A DNA stretch of 64,000 nucleotides from Candidatus Gastranaerophilales bacterium (GTDB lineage Bacteria; Cyanobacteriota; Vampirovibrionia; Gastranaerophilales; JAILCC01). How positions within the stretch are numbered: the first letter of the stretch is position 1; each line of letters opens with the position of its first letter. A program made the position numbers and the translations under genes. Below, in pieces: positions 43,652-53,016 of this stretch. Below the pieces are notes generated by a model. It searched no databases, was not told where the DNA came from, and saw only the letters and a list, made by a program, of their open reading frames with translations. Where the stretch lies: the NCBI GenBank assembly GCA_028696075.1, contig JAQVHS010000002.1, forward strand, positions 161,701-225,700. Reading direction: 5' to 3'.

Positions 43652-46305
43652 ATCAGATTATTCAAAATTTCCTGCAAAGCTTCGATTTCTTTGTCGAGTT
43701 CCGCTATGCGTGCGTTAGTTTGGTCTACGACTTCTTTTGGCGCATTTTTAACAAAGTTTTGATTAGACATGCGCCCAACCAGGGATTTTTTCTCGGTGTC
43801 GAGCTTTGTAATTTTTTTGTTCTGTCTTTCTATTTCTTTGTCCAAGTCAATAATGCCTGCCAAAGGTACTATGATAGTAGTATCACCTACAACGCAAGAA
43901 GCGCTTTGCGGCGGAACTTGAGAAATTTTTTCATCAGAAATCTCAACATTCTCAACCCTTGCCATACGTTTTAAAAATGCCTGCGTTTGTTCAAATAACG
44001 CTTTATCGCCATATATACTTATATTAATCCTGGTACCTACAGCAACGTTCAGCGACTGTCTTAAATTGCGTAAACCTTTAACAGCTTCAATGGTTTTGTC
44101 CATTTGAGCTACAGCCTCTTGGTAATTCAAATTCAAATCCTGAGGGTAAGGCGCTTTTAAAAGGAATTTTTCACCGTCTTTATAAGTATCAAAAGGTATA
44201 ATCTGCCAGATTTTTTCTGTAATATGCGGCATAATAGGCTGCAATAACCTCAAAGAACGCTCTAAAACATAGCGCAAAACCCTTTGGGTATTAATTTTTT
44301 TAGTTTCATCAGCAAGCTGGATTTTAGCAAGCTCCACATACCAGTCGCAATAAGTACCCCAGAAAAAATCATATAACACAGAAGCGATTTCGCCTATTCT
44401 GTGATTTTTCATATTGTTGTTCACTTCTTTGGAGGTTTCTGACAGTTTTTGCAAAATCCATTTGTCCGCTACGCTAAGCGCTTCTTTATCAATTTCTTTA
44501 TCGTCCACGCCTTCAAGGTTCATAAGTACAAATCTTGAAGCGTTCCAGATTTTGTTGGCAAAGTTGCGCCCGTACTCAAATTTTTCATCGCTTATTTTAA
44601 TATCCTGACCGCCGTAAGTACACATGCTTGTCAAAGTAAATCGCAGCGCATCGCAGCCGTATTTGTCTATGATTTCGACAGGGTCAATGGTATTGCCCCT
44701 TGATTTGCTCATTTTTTGACCGTGTTCATCTCTTATCAGACCGTGGATGTAAACGGTTTCAAAGGGTGATTTGCCCGTAAATTCGTAGCCCATATTGACC
44801 ATTCTTGCTACCCAGAAGAAAATTATATCGAAGCCTGTAACAAGGGTTGTAGTAGGATAGAATTTTTTAAAATCGGCGTTATCCGTACTCGGCCATCCCA
44901 TTGTAGAAAACGGCCACAATCCTGATGAAAACCACGTATCTAAAACATCTTCATCTTGCGTGTATAGATTAGGGTCGGGGTTTTCCTTTGCTACGACCAT
45001 TTCGCCCGTGTCTTTGCGGTAGTATGCGGGAATTTGGTGCCCCCACCATAATTGACGAGAAATACACCAATCACGTACGTTTTCCATCCAGTCCAAATAA
45101 ATCTTCGTCCAACGTTCGGGGATAAACTTCAATTCTCCTGTATGGATAGCCTCTATTGCTTTTTCAGCAAGCGGTTTCATCTTAACAAACCATTGTTCCG
45201 ACAGATAAGGTTCAATAGTCGTTCCGCAGCGCTGACAATGCCCTACGTTATGTTCGTGCGGTTTTTCATCAAGTAAAATGCCTTTGTAGCGTAAAAGTCC
45301 GATAGTTTCTTTCCTCGCTTCTTCTCTTGATAATCCTCTTATAGAGTCGGGTACTAAATCACAATCCAGCATATTAGCATCTTCGTCCATTATCCACAAT
45401 GGTTTTAACCCGTGGCGTTTGCCGACTTCGTAGTCGTTAGGGTCATGGGCAGGTGTGATTTTAACAGCGCCCGTTCCAAAGGAAGAATCCACATATTCAT
45501 CGGCTATGATTGGAATCCGTCTGTTTGTCAAAGGTATAATAACGGTTTCGCCGATTAAGTCTTTGTATTTATAATCGTTAGGGTTAACGGCAATCGCAAC
45601 ATCTCCGAACATTGTTTCGGGACGAGTTGTTGCTACTACAATCGCACCGACTTTGTCGCTCAGGGGATATGATATTTCCCACAAATGCCCCTGTTCTGTT
45701 TTGTATTCCGTTTCAATATCGCTGATAGCACTGCGGCAGCGTGGACACCAGTTAACAATGTAGGCGCCTTTATAAATCAAACCTTTATTATACAAAGAAA
45801 CAAAAACTTCTTTAACAGCTTCGCTGCAGCCTTCATCTAAAGTAAAACGCTCTCTTGAAAGGTCAAAAGATGCACCAAGCCGTTTGAACTGGCTTAAAAT
45901 AGCGCTTTTATGCTCGTTAGCCCAAGCCCAAACAATATCAAGGAATTTTTCCCTGCCTAAATCAAAACGGTTTTTGCCCTCTTCTCTGAGTTTTTTTTCA
46001 ACGACATTTTGGGTTGCAATGCCGGCATGGTCAGTACCCGGCAGCCATAAGGTTTCATAACCCGACATTCTGTGATAGCGTATTAAAATATCCTGCAAAG
46101 TACCGTCAAGTGCATGTCCCATATGCAACACACCCGTAACATTCGGCGGAGGGATGACTATGGAGTATGGCGGCTTTTCAGATTCTGCGTCTGCTTTAAA
46201 GCACTCGTTCTTTTCCCACAGGTTGTATATTTCCGCCTCGGTTTCCAACGCTTCATAAGCGGTAGGCATTGAATTAATATCATATTGCATTTTTGTACTT
46301 TCCAT
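43648..46305 (-). CDS. valS: Valyl-tRNA synthetase
   Basis: 885 aa from ATG 46305 (TAAGG eight bases upstream); the longer TTG start at 46323 overlaps hisG. Class I motifs HIGH (PPNVTGVLHMGHAL) and KMSKS (GQKMSKSRGNTIDP), the CP1 editing domain, and the C-terminal coiled coil (KEIERQNKKITKLDTEKKSL) typical of ValRS. Charges tRNA-Val. It lies downstream of hisG on the same strand. Confidence 0.97.
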   Translation of the reverse strand: MESTKMQYDINSMPTAYEALETEAEIYNLWEKNECFKADAESEKPPYSIVIPPPNVTGVLHMGHALDGTLQDILIRYHRMSGYETLWLPGTDHAGIATQNVVEKKLREEGKNRFDLGREKFLDIVWAWANEHKSAILSQFKRLGASFDLSRERFTLDEGCSEAVKEVFVSLYNKGLIYKGAYIVNWCPRCRSAISDIETEYKTEQGHLWEISYPLSDKVGAIVVATTRPETMFGDVAIAVNPNDYKYKDLIGETVIIPLTNRRIPIIADEYVDSSFGTGAVKITPAHDPNDYEVGKRHGLKPLWIMDEDANMLDCDLVPDSIRGLSREEARKETIGLLRYKGILLDEKPHEHNVGHCQRCGTTIEPYLSEQWFVKMKPLAEKAIEAIHTGELKFIPERWTKIYLDWMENVRDWCISRQLWWGHQIPAYYRKDTGEMVVAKENPDPNLYTQDEDVLDTWFSSGLWPFSTMGWPSTDNADFKKFYPTTTLVTGFDIIFFWVARMVNMGYEFTGKSPFETVYIHGLIRDEHGQKMSKSRGNTIDPVEIIDKYGCDALRFTLTSMCTYGGQDIKISDEKFEYGRNFANKIWNASRFVLMNLEGVDDKEIDKEALSVADKWILQKLSETSKEVNNNMKNHRIGEIASVLYDFFWGTYCDWYVELAKIQLADETKKINTQRVLRYVLERSLRLLQPIMPHITEKIWQIIPFDTYKDGEKFLLKAPYPQDLNLNYQEAVAQMDKTIEAVKGLRNLRQSLNVAVGTRINISIYGDKALFEQTQAFLKRMARVENVEISDEKISQVPPQSASCVVGDTTIIVPLAGIIDLDKEIERQNKKITKLDTEKKSLVGRMSNQNFVKNAPKEVVDQTNARIAELDKEIEALQEILNNLI

Positions 46306-46315
46306 GGTTTTTGCC

Positions 46316-47182
46316 TTATTCAATCATCTGGTCAACCGTCAAAATCAAGATACCTGATGCGCCTAATTTTTTCAGTTTATCTACGCTTTCATAAATTTTA
46401 TTTTTATCTACAACAACATGAACAACGACCGCATTGTCATTTCCGTGCAAAGTTGTAACAGTCGGAGAGCTTAGCCCCGGTAGAAAAGATTTTACCTCAT
46501 CCAAAACACTTTTGGGGATATGAGCCATCAAATATTTCTTTTCCTTTGCCGCAAGAGCTGATTTCACTGCTCTTACAAAGGCTTCTATTTCAGATGATTT
46601 TTCTTTCTTTATATCGGGTTTGCCTATAACAACGGCGCTTGAACAAAAAATTTCACCTATAATTTTTAGCTTGTTGGCTTTTAAAGTAGAGCCGCTTGAA
46701 GTTATATCGACTATTACATCTACTAAATCCATACGGGGCATAATTTCTGTAGCTCCTGAAACAGTTACGATTTCAGGTGTTTTGTTGAATTCGGCAAAGT
46801 ATTTTTTTGCAACGTTGGGAAAAGAAGTTGCAAGTCTTATCCCGTCAGGCAAATCAGCTACACATTTGTAAGAATCCTCTTCTTTAACGGCTACAACCAT
46901 TTTGCAATGTCCAAAATCGAGCGTTAAAATATCATCTACCGCTAACCCCGCCTCATAAACGACATCCTGTCCAGTAAAACCTATATCACAAGCGCCTGAA
47001 TGGACGAAGTTCGGAATGTCTTTTGTTCTTACGAATACTATCTCGTATTTACCGTTTTCGGTTTTGACGTTTAGTGTGCGTTCTGATTTACCTTCAAAAT
47101 TTAAGCCTGCACGTTTCAACAATTCAAAGATATCATCAGACATCCTGCCTTTGTTTGGAATAGCAATTTTTAAGCCGTCCAT
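46316..47182 (-). CDS. hisG: ATP phosphoribosyltransferase (long form)
   Basis: 288 aa. First enzyme of histidine synthesis. KIAIPNKGRMSDDIFELLKRAGL begins the family; the C-terminal ACT-like regulatory domain (PTVTTLHGNDNAVVVHVVVDKNKIYESVDKLKKLGASGILIL) makes it the long, HisZ-independent type, sensitive to histidine feedback. Other his genes are not in the window. It overlaps the longer valS start, so they may be co-transcribed. Confidence 0.95.
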   Translation of the reverse strand: MDGLKIAIPNKGRMSDDIFELLKRAGLNFEGKSERTLNVKTENGKYEIVFVRTKDIPNFVHSGACDIGFTGQDVVYEAGLAVDDILTLDFGHCKMVVAVKEEDSYKCVADLPDGIRLATSFPNVAKKYFAEFNKTPEIVTVSGATEIMPRMDLVDVIVDITSSGSTLKANKLKIIGEIFCSSAVVIGKPDIKKEKSSEIEAFVRAVKSALAAKEKKYLMAHIPKSVLDEVKSFLPGLSSPTVTTLHGNDNAVVVHVVVDKNKIYESVDKLKKLGASGILILTVDQMIE

Positions 47183-47258
47183 ATATTTGCCTCTTGTAAT
47201 CTACAATGACATTATAAGACAAAAGTATGAAAACAGCACAAAAAATCAAATAATCGCT

Positions 47259-48287
47259 TTATTCCCAGCCAAGAAGTGTTGAATAGTTTTGTTTTAACGT
47301 TGAATTTTTATCATCAAGAAGGATTTTTTCCACTTCTTCAAACGAAGATTTTTTCGCAGGGAATCCTTTTACCGCTTTGTTTAACAATCCCATTTGTTCT
47401 ATATATTTGTTATAAGCTGTTGTCAGTTGTTTTTTTGAGGTTTCGGTTAGTTTTCCGTCATTAATGAGGAGTTTCTCTACGTATCTTCTTTTTATAAGTC
47501 CTGACAATGTTGTACCGCCTGCAGAGTAAAAATCCAATTCATCCTGAGCCTTTTCCCAGTCGCCGTTTTTAAAGTTGGTTATGAAATTTGTCGGTGTTCC
47601 GTCTTTTTTCTTTTCTATTTTTCCTTTGCCTACATTAAAACAAAGGCTCAAAATAGCAGCTTGCTTAGCGGCAGGTATTTTGTCCCATTTCTCTTTTCCA
47701 CCTGCCAAACTTATTGCATTTTTTTCGTGTGCCGACATATCCGAATAAAAAAGCATTAAGATTTGATTGGTATTCGGCTTTCCTTTTTCAATTTTGGTTG
47801 AGATATTTTGAATTTTTGTATGTTGTTTTGCGGTTTCTAAATCTTTTTCAAGATTTGCTTCTATATCGCCGGTTTGTTTTGTTATTAAATGTCCGTAGCC
47901 GGTGGTGTATTTACCGGTTGCATCTTTATAAATATCGCTTCGGTATTCTTCGTGCGCCCGTATCAAAGATTGCGCCAAGTATTTACAATTGTCTTTTCCT
48001 TCGCCGATGTGGGTTTTGACAAATTTTTCTATCTCGGTTTTTGCGGCTGTTTCTTCTTTTTCCGCTTTCTTCTTATCAAAATAACGGCTGATTTTTGGCG
48101 CGAAAAATATCATTACCGCTGCGCCGCCTAAAAGACCCGCTCCTAAAAGCCCGCCTTTTACAAGTTTGGACTTTGATATTTTACTGAATATACTTGTAGC
48201 TGAACTTTCAGGCTTTGTTGAAGCTACTAAAGCTTTTCCTGTTTCAGCATAATTATTTATGCCCGTAGGTTTAATCTTATCTACCAC
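47259..48287 (-). CDS. Membrane-anchored GH24-type lysozyme
   Basis: 342 aa from GTG 48287 (AAGGG upstream). The first 50 residues are polar, followed by a single Gly-rich transmembrane helix (GGLLGAGLLGGAAVMIFF) and a basic juxtamembrane segment. The lysozyme domain starts near residue 105: SLIRAHEEYRSDIYKDATGKYTTGYGHL carries the Glu/Asp/Thr triad of T4-type enzymes. It could remodel peptidoglycan at the inner membrane or derive from a phage. Its N-terminal layout resembles the protein at 42376. Confidence 0.75.
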   Translation of the reverse strand: MVDKIKPTGINNYAETGKALVASTKPESSATSIFSKISKSKLVKGGLLGAGLLGGAAVMIFFAPKISRYFDKKKAEKEETAAKTEIEKFVKTHIGEGKDNCKYLAQSLIRAHEEYRSDIYKDATGKYTTGYGHLITKQTGDIEANLEKDLETAKQHTKIQNISTKIEKGKPNTNQILMLFYSDMSAHEKNAISLAGGKEKWDKIPAAKQAAILSLCFNVGKGKIEKKKDGTPTNFITNFKNGDWEKAQDELDFYSAGGTTLSGLIKRRYVEKLLINDGKLTETSKKQLTTAYNKYIEQMGLLNKAVKGFPAKKSSFEEVEKILLDDKNSTLKQNYSTLLGWE

Positions 48288-48333
48288 TGAATATCCCTTA
48301 ATAATTACCCTTACTTTAATAAAAAATTTTCAG

Positions 48334-48368
48334 CCCAAAAAATTGCCCCGTTTAAACTCCGGGGCAAT
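48334..48368 (-). terminator. Rho-independent terminator of the PBP gene
   Basis: ATTGCCCCG / CGGGGCAAT forms a nine-bp stem (48342-48350 with 48360-48368) with a nine-base loop; on the minus strand it is followed by TTTTTTGGG. Eight bases beyond the stop of the PBP gene at 48377. Confidence 0.8.
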
Positions 48369-48376
48369 GGTATTAT

Positions 48377-50443
48377 TTATTGACCTTCGGTATTTCCGGA
48401 AGGTGTTTTAAAATTCGGCTGAATGATTTTCGGCGCCGGCATCGGAGGCATAGAAGGCGCTTGCTGCGCAGATTTTTCAGCGTCAGAAGTTTTTGGACTG
48501 TTTGATTTTACTTCGCCTGTTTCATCTGTGTATCCGGCTTCTGTCGTATTCTGTTGAGCGTCATCGATTTCTGATTGTTCGGAAGTTTCTTCTACAACAA
48601 TTTCTTCTTCTTTAAATTCGTTAGCGTTAAGCTCAATTTTAGGGAACGGGAATTCTTTATCTTTGGTATTTAGAGTTGCGACTCTCATATAGTCTGCCCA
48701 AATTTTAGCAGGAAGAGTACCGCCTGTAAGTCCGCCCATAGGAAGGTTATCATCGTTGCCGACCCATACCCCCGTAACAATATCGGGAGAAAAACCCACA
48801 AACCAGGCATCTCTGTAATCATCAGTTGTACCCGTTTTACCTGCTATGTGAGGTCCAATCTTAGCCGCTTGACCCGTACCTTTTTGTACTACAACTTTCA
48901 TCATTTCAACTACCTTTGCGGCGGTATCAAGAGTTAAAACTCTTTTGTACGAAGGATATGCGCTGTATAATTCTTTGCCTGAAGCCGTAACAACTCTTTC
49001 AACGGAATAAGGTTTGACCCAAATTCCACCGTTTGCCAAAACTCCGTAAGCGTTTGTAAGCTCTATAAGTTTAACTCCGTTTGAACCCAGACAAATAGTA
49101 GGGTCATTCTCAAGAGGGGTGTTAATTCCCATCCTGCCGGCAAGGCGTATAACATTACTAACGCCTGCATCCTGAATTATTTTAGCGGCAATTACATTGG
49201 AAGAATAAGCCAGCGCCATATAAGCAGGTAATTCGCCCCTGTATTTTTTGCCGTAGTTTGCCGGCGACCAATCTCCCATTGTAAAAGGCGCATCTTTATA
49301 CAACATGTTAGGGGACATACCCTGCTCTACGGCTGATGTATAGACTAACACCTTAAACGCGCTTCCGGGCGGTCTTATGGCTTGGGTAACACGGTCAAAT
49401 TGGCTTTTGGAGTAGTCTTTGCCGCCTATATATGCAAGGATTTTACCTGTCGCGGTTTCATATGAAAATAACGCTGCCTGTTGTTTTGGTCCGGTATAGC
49501 CGTAGGCTTTCACATCGCTCCAAAGTCTATCTTGCGCTACCTGCTGATATTCATAGTTTAAAGTTGTGTATATTTTGTATCCGCCCTGCGAAATTTCATC
49601 TTCGCTGAAGCCTAAAGCATTCAATTCCCTCATTACATAGTCTGTGAAATAAGGCGCTTTATTCTGTGAATATGAAACGTACTCGCTTCTTAGTTTGATA
49701 GGGGCATCAATTGCTTTTGCGTACTCTTCTTTGGTTATATATCTGTTAACCAGCATTCTTTTTATAACCTGATTGCGGCGTTTTTGTGCTAATTCGGGGT
49801 TCTGGTACGGCGAATATACCGATGGTGCCTGAGGCAGTCCCGCTATTAATGCAGCTTCCGGCAAGGTGAGCTGGGAAAGTTTTTTGTTAAAGTAAACATC
49901 GGCAGCAGCGGCAACACCATAAGCGCCTTCCCCTAAATAAACATTATTCATATACATTGCCAAAATTTCTGGTTTTGTAAGGGTTTTTTCTATTCTGCGG
50001 GCAATGATAAGTTCTTTGAGCTTTCTTGTCCAGGTTTTTTCGGAAGATAAGAATAAAATCCTTGATAACTGCTGGGTAATTGTACTTGCGCCTTGTTTAT
50101 ATCCTCTTGCCTGCAAGTTAACAACCGTTGAGCGGGTCAATGCCAATAAATCATAGCCTTCATGTTTATAGAAATTTTTATCTTCTATTGATATAAAAGC
50201 ATTCTTGAGTGTATCCGGGATTTCCGCAGCGTCGACTTTGGTTGTTTTATAAACACCGAAAGTTTTAATTATAACATCATCGCTTGATATAATTTGTGTT
50301 ACATAATTGGGGATAAAATTTTCCAGATTTTTTATAGGTTTAAGCGAATTCATGTACAGATTAAATACTATTATCGCAGCTAAAAATATAGCACAGCAAA
50401 ATACTACAAAATATGCGATAAATCCTTGTTTTCGATTTCTCAT
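48377..50443 (-). CDS. Class A penicillin-binding protein (PBP1A type)
   Basis: 688 aa bifunctional peptidoglycan synthase. N-terminal membrane helix (GFIAYFVVFCCAIFLAAIIVF), GT51 domain with EDKNFYKHEGYD and QGASTITQQLSRILF, and transpeptidase motifs: RPPGSAFKV (SxxK), SSN near YSSNVIAAKII, and GKTGTTDDYRD (KTGT). The C-terminal tail is Pro/Glu-rich and disordered. Polymerises glycan strands and crosslinks them in the periplasm. Upstream gene gpmI is divergent. Confidence 0.94.
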   Translation of the reverse strand: MRNRKQGFIAYFVVFCCAIFLAAIIVFNLYMNSLKPIKNLENFIPNYVTQIISSDDVIIKTFGVYKTTKVDAAEIPDTLKNAFISIEDKNFYKHEGYDLLALTRSTVVNLQARGYKQGASTITQQLSRILFLSSEKTWTRKLKELIIARRIEKTLTKPEILAMYMNNVYLGEGAYGVAAAADVYFNKKLSQLTLPEAALIAGLPQAPSVYSPYQNPELAQKRRNQVIKRMLVNRYITKEEYAKAIDAPIKLRSEYVSYSQNKAPYFTDYVMRELNALGFSEDEISQGGYKIYTTLNYEYQQVAQDRLWSDVKAYGYTGPKQQAALFSYETATGKILAYIGGKDYSKSQFDRVTQAIRPPGSAFKVLVYTSAVEQGMSPNMLYKDAPFTMGDWSPANYGKKYRGELPAYMALAYSSNVIAAKIIQDAGVSNVIRLAGRMGINTPLENDPTICLGSNGVKLIELTNAYGVLANGGIWVKPYSVERVVTASGKELYSAYPSYKRVLTLDTAAKVVEMMKVVVQKGTGQAAKIGPHIAGKTGTTDDYRDAWFVGFSPDIVTGVWVGNDDNLPMGGLTGGTLPAKIWADYMRVATLNTKDKEFPFPKIELNANEFKEEEIVVEETSEQSEIDDAQQNTTEAGYTDETGEVKSNSPKTSDAEKSAQQAPSMPPMPAPKIIQPNFKTPSGNTEGQ

Positions 50444-50606
50444 GTCTAATTCCGATTAATTATCTTACAGATATATTGTAATACATTAATGAATTTTGTG
50501 TAAATAATTTAAGCAGATAATAAAATATACTGCCTGAATGCTTATTCCAATTCATTTGTGTTTGATATTTAATGAAGTTAACAGAAGAATTAACGAGGAT
50601 TAAAAG

Positions 50607-52127
50607 ATGAACAACAAAGTTATTTTAACAATCATGGACGGATGGGGCGACGGTAAAAACTACGAAGGCAACGCTATTTTGAATGCAGATTTGCCAAATT
50701 ATGCAAAATTACTGCAAGATTATCCTCATACGGAAATATATGCCGACGGAGAACATGTGGGGCTTCCTCAGGGACAAATGGGCAACTCGGAAGTGGGACA
50801 CTTGAATCTCGGTGCAGGTAGGGTTGTTTATCAGGAGCTAACGAAGATTAACAAGTCTATCAAAGACGGCGACTTTTACGAAAATGAAGAGTTTTTAGCG
50901 GCTATAAACCATGTAAAAAAGAATGACAGCGCACTTCATTTATTCGGGTTGGCGAGTGAAGGCGGAGTTCACAGTTCTTTAAAACACCTGTTTGCTCTTA
51001 TTGAAACAGCTAAAAAAAATAACGTTAAAAAATTATACGTACATGCATTTTTAGACGGCAGAGATACCCCTCCTCAAAGTGCGGTTGATTTTTTGGCAGA
51101 AATAGAAAACAAATTAAAACATGAAGGCTATGCCCAAATTGCATCTATCATAGGCAGATACTATGCTATGGATAGAGATAACCGCTGGGAAAGAGTACAA
51201 AAAGCTTATGATTGTTTGACTATGGGTATAGGCGAAAAGGCATCAAACAGTCATGAAGGTATTAAAAAGTCTTATGAAAACGGTATTAACGATGAGTTTG
51301 TGCTTCCGACTGTAACGCTTGAAAACTCAAGAATACAAGACCATGACAGCATAATATTCTTTAACTTCAGACCTGACAGGGCAAGAGAAATAACAAGAGC
51401 GTTGAACTTTGAAGCTTTTGACGGGTTTGAGCGGAAAAAGGTTTTAAAAGATATTTATTACGTATGTTTTACGCAGTATGACGAAAAATTCGGGCTTCCG
51501 ATAGCGTTCAAGCCTCAGTCTTTGGTAAATATTCTTGGCGAAGTACTTGATAAAAACGCTGTAAAACAATTTAGAACGGCAGAAACAGAAAAATATGCCC
51601 ATGTAACATTTTTCTTTAACGGCGGGTTGGAAAAACCGTTCCCGTCAGAAACGAGGGCTTTAGTTCCATCGCCTTCCGTACCTACTTACGACTTAAAGCC
51701 TGAAATGAGCGCTTTTGAAGTAGTAGAAAAAGTTACAGGTGCTATTGAATCGGAAGAGTATCCTTTTATTTTAGTGAACTTTGCCAATCCTGACATGGTA
51801 GGGCATACAGGAATTTTGGAAGCTGCTGAAAAAGCGGTTGAGGCAGTTGATATATGCATAGGTAAAATTGTCGACGCCGTTAAAAAACACGGTTTTACAA
51901 TGTTGTTAACAGCAGACCATGGCAATGCGGAACAAATGATTGACTTTGCAACGGGCAAACCGTTTACGGCACATACCACAAACCCTGTACCGTTTTTTGT
52001 AATTAATGCGGATAAACCCGTTGAATTGAGAGAAGGCGGTTCGCTTAGTGATGTGGCGCCTACCGTGCTTCAACTATTAGGTATTGAACAGCCTGAGGAA
52101 ATGACTGGTCAATCCTTGATTAGATAG
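50607..52127 (+). CDS. gpmI: 2,3-bisphosphoglycerate-independent phosphoglycerate mutase
   Basis: 506 aa, cofactor-independent, Mn-dependent iPGM. MDGWGDGKNYEGNAI, GNSEVGHLNLGAGRVVYQ (with the nucleophilic Ser), DGRDTPP, NFRPDRAREITRAL and the C-terminal TADHGNAEQM metal site. Interconverts 3- and 2-phosphoglycerate in glycolysis. SD GAGG upstream. Secure. Confidence 0.97.
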   Translation: MNNKVILTIMDGWGDGKNYEGNAILNADLPNYAKLLQDYPHTEIYADGEHVGLPQGQMGNSEVGHLNLGAGRVVYQELTKINKSIKDGDFYENEEFLAAINHVKKNDSALHLFGLASEGGVHSSLKHLFALIETAKKNNVKKLYVHAFLDGRDTPPQSAVDFLAEIENKLKHEGYAQIASIIGRYYAMDRDNRWERVQKAYDCLTMGIGEKASNSHEGIKKSYENGINDEFVLPTVTLENSRIQDHDSIIFFNFRPDRAREITRALNFEAFDGFERKKVLKDIYYVCFTQYDEKFGLPIAFKPQSLVNILGEVLDKNAVKQFRTAETEKYAHVTFFFNGGLEKPFPSETRALVPSPSVPTYDLKPEMSAFEVVEKVTGAIESEEYPFILVNFANPDMVGHTGILEAAEKAVEAVDICIGKIVDAVKKHGFTMLLTADHGNAEQMIDFATGKPFTAHTTNPVPFFVINADKPVELREGGSLSDVAPTVLQLLGIEQPEEMTGQSLIR

Positions 52128-52152
52128 AAATAATTATAAGTATAATATTTAA

Positions 52153-52614
52153 GGCAATAAAAAAAGAGTCAACTCTTGTTAACTCTTGAAACCCATAGAT
52201 ATAGATAAATCGGGGACGACGAGGGGTCGCACGACGAACAAGGCGAAGAATGAGCCGTAGTTTGACGGGTGCTGGCTTTTGCGAAGCAAAAGAACAGTAA
52301 ACCGCAGTTGTAGCAAACTTGTTTGCTAACAAATGCGTAGTGAGAGCAGGCTGACGTACATCGGATTGTTGTGCGAAAAAAGCAATAAAAAAAGAGTCAA
52401 CTCTTGTTAACTCTTGAAACCCATAGATATAGATAAATCGGGGACGACGAGGGGTCGCACGACAAACAAGGCGAAGAATGAGCCGTAGTTTGACGGGTGC
52501 TGGCTTTTGCGCAGCAAAAGAACAGTAAACCGCAGTTGTAGCAAACTTGTTTGCTAACAAATGCGTAGTGAGAGCAGACTGACGTACATCTGATTGTTAT
52601 CCGAAAAAGGCAAT
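52153..52614. repeat. Two tandem 228-bp repeats with tRNA-Asp 3' end
   Basis: Two direct copies with a period of exactly 228 bases, judged by the gagtcaactc element at 52166, 52394 and 52622 (the last in front of the tRNA). Each unit contains the terminator-like AGAGTCAAC-TCTT-GTTAACTCT, then ATAAATCGGGGACGACGAGG, which equals the last 14-15 bases of tRNA-Asp plus its flank, and then about 150 bases with hairpins such as CTTTTGC-GAA-GCAAAAG and GCAAAC-TT-GTTTGC. The copies differ at only a few positions. A 146-aa reading frame across them (52120-52560) is a repeat artefact. The third partial unit runs into the intact tRNA. Confidence 0.8.
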
Positions 52615-52642
52615 AAAAAAAGAGTCAACTCTTGTTAACTCT
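52615..52642 (-). terminator. Rho-independent terminator of tRNA-Asp
   Basis: On the minus strand AGAGTTAAC-AAGA-GTTGACTCT forms a nine-bp stem (one U-G pair) followed by TTTTTT. It lies about 25 bases beyond the tRNA 3' end. The same element recurs in the two upstream tandem units. Confidence 0.75.
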
Positions 52643-52666
52643 TGAAACCCATAGATATAGATAAAT

Positions 52667-52741
52667 CGGGGACGACGAGGCTCGAACTCGCGACCTCTTG
52701 CGTGACAGGCAAGCGCTCTAACCAAACTGAGCTACGCCCCC
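52667..52741 (-). tRNA. tRNA-Asp (GTC anticodon)
   Basis: 75 bases on the minus strand, without encoded CCA. Seven-bp acceptor stem (GGGGGCG with CGTCCCC, one wobble), D-arm GCTCAGTTTGGTTAGAGC, anticodon stem CTTGC/GCAAG around CTGTCAC giving GTC (aspartate), and T-arm GCGAG-TTCGAGC-CTCGT. A single-copy context; upstream of it lie rearranged pieces of the same gene. Confidence 0.95.
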
Positions 52742-52953
52742 ATGTGCTATATCTATTATTTTATTATCAAAACTCAGTTTGGTTAGAGCTAAAATCTAAA
52801 CCTTTGTAAGGCTCCGCCTTACGGGGAAACTGAGCTACGCCCCCATGTGCTATATCTATTAAAACTCAGAACCCCTACTTATGGGGTGTTCCTCGCCTCT
52901 TATTATAATTTGCTGATTTTTTTTTTTCAAGCACAAAGATTAATATTACTTTT
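52742..52953. repeat. Rearranged tRNA-Asp fragments and hairpin
   Basis: About 210 bases without a gene. 52827-52860 is an exact 34-base direct copy of 52724-52757, covering the tRNA 5' end and its leader. 52773-52789 (CTCAGTTTGGTTAGAGC) is an inverted copy of the tRNA D-arm at 52715-52731. Between them is GTAAGGC-TCC-GCCTTAC, a perfect seven-bp hairpin near 52806-52822. The rest holds no feature I can name. Confidence 0.75.
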
Positions 52954-53016
52954 ATGGTAAAAAAATGTTTAATGAATTATAATTTTTTTATTCAAGCCTG
53001 TATAAAGGAGTGTAAT

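Noticed and set aside
52120-52560. 146-aa reading frame with an internal repeat
   Set aside because: It is an open frame across the two 228-bp tandem units and tRNA-related DNA; composition and position point to repeats, not a gene.
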